Shown here: positions 1-6,680 of the stretch, in pieces
Layout of the letters: each line of letters starts with the position of its first letter
Numbering within the stretch: the first letter of the stretch is position 1
Origin: an uncultured Clostridium sp.
GTDB taxonomy: Bacteria; Bacillota; Clostridia; Lachnospirales; Lachnospiraceae
NCBI GenBank assembly: GCA_945946715.1
Contig: CAMEWU010000131.1
Span: 1-6,720 of the forward strand
Direction: 5' to 3'
DNA length: 6,720 nucleotides
The notes under the pieces: generated by a model
What the model saw: only the letters and a program-made list of their open reading frames with translations
The model's database searches: none
What the model was told of the DNA's origin: nothing
Made by a program: the position numbers and the translations under genes

Positions 1-1
1 T

Positions 2-1522
2 GGAAAATGTCCGGACTGTGGCAGAGAGTGTCAGCCGGCAAAGGAAGAAGCATATTTCTTCAAATTAAGTAAATATGCAGATAGATTAATTCAACATATT
101 AATTCTCATCCGGAGTTTATACAACCGGAAGCACGTAAAAATGAGATGATGAATAATTTCCTGCTGCCGGGCTTACAGGACTTATGTGTATCCCGTACTT
201 CCTTTAAATGGGGTATTCCTGTAGATTTTGATGACAAGCATGTGATTTATGTATGGATGGATGCGTTAACTAACTATATTACCGGTTTGGGTTATGATGT
301 GGATGGTAACCATGATCCAAAGTTCAAGAAATACTGGCCGGCAGACTTGCATTTGATTGGTAAGGATATTCTTCGTTTCCATACCATTTACTGGCCGATT
401 ATGTTGATGGCACTGGATTTGCCATTGCCAAAACAGGTATTTGGACATCCATGGCTGATTCAGAGTGACGGCAAGATGAGTAAGTCCAAAGGAAATGTCA
501 TTTATGCAGATGATTTGGTTGAAATGTTCGGCGTAGATGCAGTTCGTTATTTCCTGTTACATGAAATGCCATTTGAAAATGATGGAGTGATTTCCTGGGA
601 GCTGATTGTAGAGCGGATGAATTCTGATTTGGCAAATACATTGGGTAACCTGGTAAATCGTACCATCTCTATGTCCAATAAGTACTTTAATGGTATTGTA
701 CGGAATACCGGTGTAACAGAGCCGATTGATGAAGAACTGAAAAAACTGGCACTGGAAACTCCATTAAAGGTTACAAAGGCTATGGAAAAGCTTCGGGTAG
801 CAGATGCAATTACAGAGATTTTTGCTTTGTATAAGCGGTGCAATAAGTACATTGATGAGACGATGCCGTGGGTACTGGCAAAAGAGGAAGCGTCTCATGC
901 CCGGCTGGAAACGGTATTGTATAATCTGGTAGAAAGCATTGTCATTGGTACAGTATTATTAAAATCATTTATGCCGGAAACTGCAGAAAAGATTTTGGCA
1001 CAGTTAAATGCAAAAGACAGAGAATGTGACCAGCTTGGTATATTTGGAATGTATCCGAACAATACTAAGGTTACGGACAATCCGGAGATTTTATTTGCCC
1101 GCTTGGATGTGAATGAAGTATTAGAAGACTTGGAACGCCGGAAAGAAGAAGCAAAGATTAATCAGTATGGCCCGGGTATCGATGTGGAAGCAAAGGAAGA
1201 GATAGATATTGATTTCTTTGATAAGGTGCAGTTGCAAATGGGACAGATTATTGCGTGCGAAGAAGTGAAGAAATCTAAGAAGCTTTTATGCTCTCAGGTA
1301 AAAATCGGTAGTCAGATTCGTCAAATCGTATCTGGTATTAAGCCACAGTATACGCCGGAAGAAATGGTGGGCAAAAAGGTTGTGGTTGTTACCAACTTAA
1401 AGCCGGCAACTCTGGCAGGCGTAAAATCAGAAGGCATGTTGCTTTGTGCAGAGGATGAAAATGGAACCCTTTCTCTTCTCACATCAGAAAAGGATATGCC
1501 ACATGGAGCAGAAATACATTAA
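2..1522 (+). CDS. metG: Methionyl-tRNA synthetase, 5'-truncated by window edge
   Basis: Charges tRNA-Met with methionine in the cytoplasm. The reading frame is open from base 2, so the gene enters from the left; 506 residues are visible and, compared with the usual 640-665, about 140-150 N-terminal residues (including the HIGH motif) are missing. The first visible residues, GKCPDCGRECQP, hold a CxxC pair of the zinc knuckle in the connective-peptide domain. The class I motif KMSKS lies at visible residues 158-162 (bases 473-487) in the context SDGKMSKSKGN. The helical anticodon-binding domain follows. From about visible residue 400 there is a C-terminal OB-fold tRNA-binding domain (FDKVQLQMGQI, then VVVVTNLKPATLAGVKSEGM), as in long bacterial MetRS. 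The internal ATG at 146 is not the start, because the upstream codons are clearly MetRS. The next gene starts 18 nt downstream with no terminator between. The identity is secure. Confidence 0.97.
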   Translation, partial: GKCPDCGRECQPAKEEAYFFKLSKYADRLIQHINSHPEFIQPEARKNEMMNNFLLPGLQDLCVSRTSFKWGIPVDFDDKHVIYVWMDALTNYITGLGYDVDGNHDPKFKKYWPADLHLIGKDILRFHTIYWPIMLMALDLPLPKQVFGHPWLIQSDGKMSKSKGNVIYADDLVEMFGVDAVRYFLLHEMPFENDGVISWELIVERMNSDLANTLGNLVNRTISMSNKYFNGIVRNTGVTEPIDEELKKLALETPLKVTKAMEKLRVADAITEIFALYKRCNKYIDETMPWVLAKEEASHARLETVLYNLVESIVIGTVLLKSFMPETAEKILAQLNAKDRECDQLGIFGMYPNNTKVTDNPEILFARLDVNEVLEDLERRKEEAKINQYGPGIDVEAKEEIDIDFFDKVQLQMGQIIACEEVKKSKKLLCSQVKIGSQIRQIVSGIKPQYTPEEMVGKKVVVVTNLKPATLAGVKSEGMLLCAEDENGTLSLLTSEKDMPHGAEIH

Positions 1523-1540
1523 TTATTTTGAGGTTTTATT

Positions 1541-2065
1541 ATGAAAAAGAGATTATTAGCTGTAATTAGCTGTATGTTACTTTTGGTTTGTATGGGCTGT
1601 AATAGTTCCGGTGCAACTTCCAATGAGGGAGGAAAAGGACCGGAAGGTGCATTAACAGATATTGTAGAACAGATTTATGATGTACACAGTCCGGCATTTG
1701 GAGTTGGAACCATGGAAATAGATTTGTCTGATGCAGACATGGTAAAGATGTATACCGGTCTTGATTCGGCAGATGCAGTCAGTGAGGCGGTTGCATCAGA
1801 AGCAATGATAAGTGCACAGGCATATTCTATGGTATTAGTCCGGGTGAAAGATGCAGGAGATGCAGAAGCGGTTGCTACTGATATGAAGGCAGGAATTAAC
1901 CCAAGAAAATGGGTGTGCGTAGAAGCAGATGATCTTCAGGTGGTTGCCTGCGAAGATGTAGTGTTATTGATTATGGTTTCATCACAATTATCTGATTCTG
2001 TGACTTCACAGCAGATTGTTGATGCCTTCCGGGAGGTTTGTGGTGGAACATTAACAGTAGAATAG
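1541..2065 (+). CDS. Small DUF4358-type lipoprotein, function unknown
   Basis: A 174-residue secreted protein. The N-terminus MKKRLLAVIS is basic, followed by a hydrophobic stretch and then VCMGC20, after which the chain turns polar (NSSGATSNEGG). This is a type II lipoprotein signal peptide that predicts lipid attachment at Cys20. The -3 position is Cys17 instead of the usual Leu/Val, so the lipobox is slightly atypical. The mature domain is acidic and Ala/Val-rich, with the look of DUF4358 proteins of Lachnospiraceae (my recognition, not a search): a segment around YTGLDSADAVSEAV, a Val-rich strand (SMVLVRVKDAGDAEAV), and a C-terminal strand pair ending near DAFREVCGG. No catalytic motif is visible. 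GAGG at 1530-1533, 7 nt before the ATG, supports the start. It lies between metG (18-nt gap) and the MBOAT gene (12-nt gap), so it is probably cotranscribed with the acylation genes and may be an accessory factor; that role is inference from position. Confidence 0.8.
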   Translation: MKKRLLAVISCMLLLVCMGCNSSGATSNEGGKGPEGALTDIVEQIYDVHSPAFGVGTMEIDLSDADMVKMYTGLDSADAVSEAVASEAMISAQAYSMVLVRVKDAGDAEAVATDMKAGINPRKWVCVEADDLQVVACEDVVLLIMVSSQLSDSVTSQQIVDAFREVCGGTLTVE

Positions 2066-2077
2066 TTTGGGGTTTTT

Positions 2078-3460
2078 ATGGTATTTGCAAGTATCACATT
2101 TTTATATTGGTTCTTGCCGGTAGTGGTATTGGTATATTGCCTGCTGCCCCAAGGCTGTAAGAACGGCTGGCTGCTTTTAGCCAGCCTGTTTTTCTATGGA
2201 TGGGGAGAAGGAAAAGCACTGCTGATTCTGGTGATTTCCATTCTGATTGGTTATGGAATCGGATTAGGTATGGAGAAGATGGTAAGGCAGTATAGGACGG
2301 CATTGCTTTGGGTTGGAATTGTGATTGAAGCAGGTTTTCTCCTGTATTTTAAGTATATGGATGCTGCTCTTCCGGTGGGAATTAGTTTTTACACCTTTCA
2401 ACTAATCAGCTATCTGGTAGATGTATACCGGGGAGATACAAAAGCACAGAGAAATCTGATTGATTTTGCCATGTATATCTGTCTGTTCACCCAGTTGGTA
2501 GCAGGACCGATTGTACGGTATACAGAAATAGAAGGACAGTTAAAAGAGCGGAAGCAAAAGGCAGAGGATATCCGATATGGAATCCGAAGGATTATTCTGG
2601 GATTATCAAAGAAAGTAGTTTTAGCAGATAATCTGGGTGAATTATGTCAGACAGTGAAAGGACTGGAAACGGATTCTATATTGGGATTCTGGTTATCGGC
2701 GGTGGCTTTTACCCTACAGATTTACTTCGACTTCTCCGGGTACAGTGATATGGCAATCGGATTAGGAAGAATCTTTGGTTTCCGGTTTCCGGAAAATTTT
2801 GATTATCCATATGGTGCAGGCAGTATCACAGAATTTTGGCAGCGGTGGCATATGTCACTGACCCGCTGGTTCCGGGATTATGTCTATATACCATTGGGAG
2901 GCAATCGTTGTTCTACATGGAAATGGATACGGAATATTCTGATTGTATGGATGTTAACTGGTTTGTGGCATGGAGCCCAGTGGAATTTTGTCCTTTGGGG
3001 ACTTTATTTTGCGGTTTTGCTAATAATAGAAAAGAAGCTACAACCAAAAATCGACAGAAGCGGACCGGTTGTTATGATGCATCTGAAAAATCCGGTGTGG
3101 AAACAGGTGATAGGACATATCTATGTGATAGTGGCAGTTATCATAGGGTTTGTAATATTTGAAGAAACGGATATGACACAATTAGGAAACCATTTGGCAG
3201 GCATGATAGGAATTGGGCAGCAGGTTTTTGCTACCGAAGAAGTTCTGTATTACTTAAAAAGTTATGGTGTTTTGTTGATATTGGGAGTGGTAGGAAGTCT
3301 TCCTCTTGTCAGTGGGCTTTGTCATCGTGTAGAAGATAAGAAAGTAGGAAACCGGATAATAACAGTTCTGGAGCCTGTAGTGTGGGTTGGCTTATTGTTC
3401 ATTGCTACAGCGTATCTGATAGATGGAACCTTTCATCCGTTTTTATATTTTCGTTTCTAA
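2078..3460 (+). CDS. AlgI-like MBOAT O-acyltransferase
   Basis: A 460-residue polytopic membrane protein of the membrane-bound O-acyltransferase family, AlgI/DltB/PatA branch. Family members pass an acyl group, usually acetyl, across the membrane to modify extracellular polymers. Visible hallmarks are: an N-terminal FLYWFLP and SLFFYGWGE segment; PVGISFYTFQLISYLVDVYRG; the core QIYFDFSGYSDMAIGLGRIFGF; EFWQRWHMSLTRWFRDYVYIPLGG with His258; and LTGLWHGAQWNFVLWG with His298, the invariant MBOAT histidine taken to be catalytic. Many hydrophobic helices span the whole length, and the size is typical for AlgI-like proteins. The start is supported by GGGG at 2069-2072, 5 nt before the ATG. It follows the lipoprotein gene by 12 nt and precedes the DHHW/SGNH partner by 52 nt. 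A polysaccharide O-acetylation role is inferred from family and neighbour; the acyl group and target polymer cannot be read from sequence. DltB is less likely, because no dltA/dltC/dltD genes flank it. Confidence 0.93.
   Translation: MVFASITFLYWFLPVVVLVYCLLPQGCKNGWLLLASLFFYGWGEGKALLILVISILIGYGIGLGMEKMVRQYRTALLWVGIVIEAGFLLYFKYMDAALPVGISFYTFQLISYLVDVYRGDTKAQRNLIDFAMYICLFTQLVAGPIVRYTEIEGQLKERKQKAEDIRYGIRRIILGLSKKVVLADNLGELCQTVKGLETDSILGFWLSAVAFTLQIYFDFSGYSDMAIGLGRIFGFRFPENFDYPYGAGSITEFWQRWHMSLTRWFRDYVYIPLGGNRCSTWKWIRNILIVWMLTGLWHGAQWNFVLWGLYFAVLLIIEKKLQPKIDRSGPVVMMHLKNPVWKQVIGHIYVIVAVIIGFVIFEETDMTQLGNHLAGMIGIGQQVFATEEVLYYLKSYGVLLILGVVGSLPLVSGLCHRVEDKKVGNRIITVLEPVVWVGLLFIATAYLIDGTFHPFLYFRF
2165..2195 (+). 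terminator. Terminator-like hairpin inside the MBOAT gene
   Basis: A perfect 8-bp stem, GGCTGGCT (2165-2172) paired with AGCCAGCC (2179-2186), closes a 6-nt loop (GCTTTT) and is followed at once by TGTTTTTCT. It can gain a ninth G-U pair at the loop. This has the form of a Rho-independent terminator for + strand transcription, about 90 nt inside the MBOAT coding region. The codons involved encode a conserved-looking WLLLASLFF stretch, so coding constraint could have produced it by chance. The opposite strand lacks a T tract after the stem, so the signal is directional. Confidence 0.35.
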
Positions 3461-3500
3461 TATGAGCCGGAGAAGCATCCAAAGCGTGTTTCGTTTTATT

Positions 3501-3519
3501 TGAGGATAGGTAGTGAATA
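3501..3519 (+). promoter_or_regulatory. Ribosome binding region with two possible starts
   Basis: GAGG at 3502-3505 lies 7 nt before GTG 3513, and a shorter AGG at 3508-3510 lies 8 nt before ATG 3519. Both codons are in the same frame and give MNMKQDKK or MKQDKK at the N-terminus. The stronger Shine-Dalgarno match favours GTG 3513, while the commoner start codon favours ATG 3519. The protein differs by only two residues and the membrane anchor is unaffected. Confidence 0.55.
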
Positions 3520-4628
3520 TGAAGCAGGATAAGAAGCAGTTACGAAATAGAATACAGATGATATGTATCATGGTGGTTTGGGGAAGTCTTACTTTGCTTT
3601 GCTGGTTTTTTCCAAAGAAAGAATTATCCGAAAGTGAGAGAAGAAAGCTGAGTCAATTTCCTAAAGTAACAAGGGCATCGATTATCAATGGTTCCTATAT
3701 GGAGAACTTCGAAGAAGCAGCAAAAGACCAGTTTCCTATGCGGGAAAGCTTTCGTAGAATCCGGGCAGTGACTGATATCTATGGATTTCAAAAGAAGGAT
3801 GTGCATGGCATCTATCAGACAGATGGTCAGTTAGCAGAACTGTTGTATCCGCTCCGGGAGACCAGTGTGGAGCATGCAGGTGAGAAAAGTCAGGATATTT
3901 ATGATACCTGGCTGGCCGATACGGATGTGAAGGTGTACCTGGCTGTAATACCGGATAAAGGCTATTATGCAGAAGAAACCAGTGACTACTTAAACTTCGA
4001 TTATGAGAAAATGAATCGGATTTTGCAGGAAGAGTTTCCGGAAGGAGAATGGATTCCTTTGGCAGATACATTAACCATGGAGGACTACTATGCAACCGAT
4101 TCCCATTGGCGGCAGGAGAAGTTGGAGGAAACAGCAGACCGACTGTTAGAGGTTATGGGAAAAGAATCTCTGCAGGGGTTGGAGAAGAAGCTGGCACTGG
4201 AAGATTTCTATGGGGTATATGCAGGACAATCTGCGCTTCCCGTAAACGGAGAACCGATATATTATCTAACCAATGACGTCTTGGAACAGTGTCAGGTATA
4301 TCATGTGGAAAATGAAAAAACGCTTGGTATCTACGATACAGAAAAATTGACCGGCAGGGATCCGTATGAGTTCTATTTATCCGGCAGTACCGCTATTGCT
4401 GTGATTGAGAATCCAAGCTGTACCACAGGACAGGAATTAGTAGTGTTCCGGGATTCTTTTGGCAGCAGTATCATTCCTTTGTTATTACAATCCTACAGTC
4501 GGGTGACGGTCATTGATACCCGATATGTAAGTCCGGAATTAATTGGGGATTATGTGACATTTGAAAATCAGGATGTATTATTCTTATATAGTACGATTTT
4601 GTTAAATGAGAGCGAAACCATGCGATAG
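3513..4628 (+). CDS. DHHW-family membrane-anchored SGNH (AlgJ/AlgX-like) protein
   Basis: A 371-residue partner of the MBOAT. A basic N-terminus (KQDKKQLRNR) is followed by one hydrophobic segment at about residues 15-33 (MICIMVVWGS through LLCWFF), which predicts a signal anchor with the rest outside the cell. Next comes the family opening ELSESERRKLSQFP, with the ENFEEAAKDQFPMRESFR region typical of DHHW/AlgJ proteins. Candidate catalytic residues fit the SGNH pattern described for AlgX: Asp196-x-His198 in YYATDSHW, the DHHW signature here with Ser in place of the first His, and Ser315 in FRDSFGSS. In the alginate model this protein takes the acyl group exported by AlgI and places it on the polysaccharide; applying that here is inference. 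It starts at GTG 3513 or ATG 3519. The gap after the MBOAT is 52 nt with no obvious promoter or terminator, consistent with one operon. Confidence 0.9.
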   Translation: MNMKQDKKQLRNRIQMICIMVVWGSLTLLCWFFPKKELSESERRKLSQFPKVTRASIINGSYMENFEEAAKDQFPMRESFRRIRAVTDIYGFQKKDVHGIYQTDGQLAELLYPLRETSVEHAGEKSQDIYDTWLADTDVKVYLAVIPDKGYYAEETSDYLNFDYEKMNRILQEEFPEGEWIPLADTLTMEDYYATDSHWRQEKLEETADRLLEVMGKESLQGLEKKLALEDFYGVYAGQSALPVNGEPIYYLTNDVLEQCQVYHVENEKTLGIYDTEKLTGRDPYEFYLSGSTAIAVIENPSCTTGQELVVFRDSFGSSIIPLLLQSYSRVTVIDTRYVSPELIGDYVTFENQDVLFLYSTILLNESETMR

Positions 4629-4654
4629 AATACCGGTAAATTCAGAAACAGGCA

Positions 4655-4683
4655 TTGAGAAAATGTACCCAAGACGATATAAT
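4655..4683 (+). promoter_or_regulatory. Sigma-A promoter for the gene at 4722
   Basis: TTGAGA (4655-4660) and TATAAT (4678-4683) are separated by exactly 17 nt, with one mismatch to the housekeeping consensus. Transcription would begin near 4690, about 30 nt before the ATG at 4722. It lies in the 93-nt gap after the DHHW gene, so the downstream membrane-protein gene can be expressed independently of the O-acylation cassette. No operator palindrome is evident around it. Confidence 0.8.
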
Positions 4684-4721
4684 AGTCATATATACAAATC
4701 AGGATAAAAGGAGATGCCGTT

Positions 4722-5198
4722 ATGTGGCAGTATTTGCAATATGTATTATCCGGTGCTTTAACCGTGGGATTTGCAACCATTGGAATCATTAGTTTGATTG
4801 TATTGAACCGGCAGAAAAAAATCATTGTGGAAAGTCGGCTGGGAAAATCCAGCAGTGTATCAGAAATCATAAATGTAAATGTGTCTTTGGTGGGCGTTGC
4901 CATGTCCGTATGGTTTCATTATTATGTATTTATCCCGCCATTATTGATGTATATCTTTTTTATTGTCATAACCACTCGAATCCGCAGCGGATTATCCGAA
5001 GAAGGGATGTTTGTGGGATTAACTTTCATTGATTGGGAGCATATAGAAGGTTATAAATTCGTAAATGACAACATAAATACAATAAAGGTGAAACTGCGTG
5101 CCAATAAACGGCAGTACATTATTGAATGTGAAAAAGAACAGAAGGCAGAGGTAGAACAACTGGTGCGAGAAAAATTAAGAGAGATGCCGGAGAAGTAA
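4722..5198 (+). CDS. Small membrane protein, DUF5673-like C-terminal domain
   Basis: A 158-residue protein of unknown function. Hydrophobic segments predict one helix at about residues 7-28 (VLSGALTVGFATIGIISLIV) and one or two close helices at about 52-86 (VSLVGVAMSVW, then PPLLMYIFFIVITT). A polar linker (NRQKKIIVESRLGKSSS) lies between them. After ITTRIRSG comes a soluble tail of about 70 residues, with SEEGMFVGLTFIDWEHIEGY then alternating beta-like strands and a charged helix (EKEQKAEVEQLVREKLREM). This tail resembles the PH-like DUF5673 domain of Firmicutes membrane proteins; the assignment is by pattern only. The start is well supported by AAAGGAG at 4707-4713, 8 nt before the ATG. It has its own promoter, and another promoter separates it from pyrB, so it looks monocistronic. 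No enzymatic motif is seen, and nothing ties it to pyrimidine synthesis or O-acylation. Confidence 0.85.
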   Translation: MWQYLQYVLSGALTVGFATIGIISLIVLNRQKKIIVESRLGKSSSVSEIINVNVSLVGVAMSVWFHYYVFIPPLLMYIFFIVITTRIRSGLSEEGMFVGLTFIDWEHIEGYKFVNDNINTIKVKLRANKRQYIIECEKEQKAEVEQLVREKLREMPEK

Positions 5199-5208
5199 AG
5201 GGAAACGA

Positions 5209-5237
5209 TTGACAGTAAATAGATAGAAGATTATACT
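5209..5237 (+). promoter_or_regulatory. Sigma-A promoter for pyrBI
   Basis: TTGACA (5209-5214, perfect -35) and TATACT (5232-5237, one mismatch) are separated by 17 nt. The predicted transcript starts near 5244, giving an untranslated leader of about 40 nt before pyrB. The leader is too short to hold the antiterminator/terminator pair of a PyrR attenuator, and no hairpin with a T run is present in it. Any pyrimidine control would have to act at the promoter or start site, or on translation. Confidence 0.83.
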
Positions 5238-5284
5238 GTGAATGATGAAAAACATGCACAATAAAGAATGTATGGAGGTACACA

Positions 5285-6208
5285 ATGAGACATTTAATTG
5301 ATCCAATGGATTTGAGCGTACAGGAGATTCAAGAATTATTGGTACTTGCCAATGATATTATTGAGCATAAAGATAAATATAGTGAGGTGTGTAAGGGAAA
5401 GAAGCTTGCCACCTTATTTTTTGAACCAAGTACACGGACGAGACTGAGTTTTGAAGCGGCTATGATAGAGTTAGGTGGTAATGTACTTGGTTTTTCTTCT
5501 GCTGATTCTTCATCAGCAACCAAGGGAGAAAGTGTACATGATACCATTCAGGTGGTAGGCTGTTATGCAGATATTATTGCAATGCGGCATCCGAAGGAAG
5601 GAGCACCATTATTTGCATCCTTGAAATCACCGGTACCGATTATTAATGCAGGGGATGGCGGACATTACCATCCGACCCAGACATTGACAGACTTGTTAAC
5701 CATACAGCGGGAGAAGGGAAGATTAGATAATCTTACCATAGGTTTTTGCGGAGATTTGAAATTCGGACGAACGGTTCATTCGCTGATAAAAGCATTATCC
5801 CGATATGAAAATATACGATATATCCTGATTTCACCTCAGGAGTTACAGGTTCCGGATTATATTCGGACAGAAATCTTTGAGAAGAATCATATTCCATATC
5901 AGCAGGTGGAAAGTATGGATGAGGTGATTGGAGACTTAGATATTCTTTATATGACCAGAGTACAGCGTGAGCGATTTTTCAACGAGGCAGATTATATTCG
6001 ATTAAAAGATACTTACATTCTGGATACGGAAAAATTGAAAAAGGCAAAAGAAGACCTGTCGATTCTACACCCTCTTCCAAGAGTAAATGAGATTTCAACG
6101 AAGGTAGACGATGATCCGAGAGCATGCTACTTCAGGCAGGCATTAAATGGTAAATATGTGCGAATGGCACTGATTATGAAGCTGTTAGGTCTGACACTGG
6201 AAGAATAG
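5285..6208 (+). CDS. pyrB: Aspartate carbamoyltransferase, catalytic chain
   Basis: Joins carbamoyl phosphate and L-aspartate to give N-carbamoyl-L-aspartate, the committed step of de novo pyrimidine synthesis, in the cytoplasm. At 307 residues it has the normal length for a PyrB chain. The carbamoyl-phosphate domain shows FFEPSTRTRLSFE with STRTR at 49-53, the loop SSSATKGES with Lys80 (equivalent to the Ser/Lys loop that reaches into the neighbouring active site in the trimer), and HPTQTLTDLLTI with HPTQ at 129-132. The aspartate domain carries MTRVQRERF and HPLPR (262-266). GGAGG at 5274-5278, 6 nt before the ATG, fixes the start. A clean promoter lies just upstream, and pyrI follows 46 nt later, so this is the catalytic partner of an allosteric class B enzyme. 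Ornithine carbamoyltransferase is excluded by the RVQRERF segment and the adjoining pyrI. Confidence 0.98.
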   Translation: MRHLIDPMDLSVQEIQELLVLANDIIEHKDKYSEVCKGKKLATLFFEPSTRTRLSFEAAMIELGGNVLGFSSADSSSATKGESVHDTIQVVGCYADIIAMRHPKEGAPLFASLKSPVPIINAGDGGHYHPTQTLTDLLTIQREKGRLDNLTIGFCGDLKFGRTVHSLIKALSRYENIRYILISPQELQVPDYIRTEIFEKNHIPYQQVESMDEVIGDLDILYMTRVQRERFFNEADYIRLKDTYILDTEKLKKAKEDLSILHPLPRVNEISTKVDDDPRACYFRQALNGKYVRMALIMKLLGLTLEE

Positions 6209-6254
6209 AAGATAAAAATGGAAAGAATCCATAGACAGAAGCGGAGGTAGAAAT

Positions 6255-6680
6255 ATGAATATCGACAGTATTTATAACGGAATCGTATTAGATCATATTA
6301 CAGCTGGAAAAAGCATGCAGATATACCAGGATTTGGAGCTGGACAAATTAGACTGTAGTGTTGCTATTATAAAGAATGTGAAAAGTAATAAGCTGGGACG
6401 AAAAGACATTATTAAAATCGACCAGGATTATTCTATTAATCTGGATGTATTGGGTTATATTGATCCGGATATAACGGTTAGTATTATCAAGGATGGGGAG
6501 ACCATTGAGAAGAAGAAAGTGGAACTGCCGGAGCGATTGGTGAATATATTAATATGTAAGAATCCGCGCTGTATTACACAGACAGAACAGGGTATTGACC
6601 ATATTTTCAAGCTGGCCAACCGGGAGAAACGTACCTATCGCTGTATATATTGTGAAGAAGATCAGCAGACCACGAATTAG
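6255..6680 (+). CDS. pyrI: Aspartate carbamoyltransferase, regulatory chain
   Basis: The regulatory subunit that binds nucleotide effectors and links PyrB trimers into the allosteric holoenzyme. It has 141 residues, slightly shorter than the E. coli chain of about 153. The N-terminal allosteric domain opens with a short leader then NGIVLDHITAGKS, a family hallmark, and continues through the LGRKDIIKI region. The C-terminal zinc domain has four cysteines, Cys101, Cys106, Cys130 and Cys133. Their spacing (5, 24 and 3 residues) matches that of E. coli PyrI Cys109/114/138/141, so zinc binding and contact with the catalytic chain should be intact. GGAGG at 6243-6247, 7 nt before the ATG, supports the start. 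No promoter or terminator is visible in the 46-nt gap after pyrB, so the two genes are taken as one transcript. Whether effectors are CTP/ATP as in E. coli cannot be told from sequence. Confidence 0.97.
   Translation: MNIDSIYNGIVLDHITAGKSMQIYQDLELDKLDCSVAIIKNVKSNKLGRKDIIKIDQDYSINLDVLGYIDPDITVSIIKDGETIEKKKVELPERLVNILICKNPRCITQTEQGIDHIFKLANREKRTYRCIYCEEDQQTTN

Noticed and set aside
2836..3162. 108-codon open frame inside the MBOAT gene, and a 75-codon one at 4049-4276 inside the DHHW gene
   Set aside because: Both lie wholly within genes with clear family identity in another frame and show no recognisable protein features.
3736..4095. 119-codon minus-strand open frame opposite the DHHW gene, with other minus-strand frames at 547-852 and 4568-4903
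   Set aside because: All are opposite confident + strand genes or the promoter region and encode low-complexity, non-protein-like translations.
5242..5301. Possible 19-codon leader ORF (MMKNMHNKECME...) overlapping the pyrB start
   Set aside because: It begins at or before the predicted transcription start, has no ribosome binding site of its own, and reads through the pyrB Shine-Dalgarno. Composition gives no sign of a regulatory run of codons.
5501..5517. Inverted repeat GCTGAT / ATCAGC inside pyrB
   Set aside because: A 6-7 bp stem with no T tract after it on either strand; it falls in codons for the Ser-rich ADSSSA catalytic loop and is likely chance.
6218..6232. ATGGA / TCCAT hairpin between pyrB and pyrI
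   Set aside because: Only 5 bp, AT-containing, with no T run; not credible as a terminator or attenuator.
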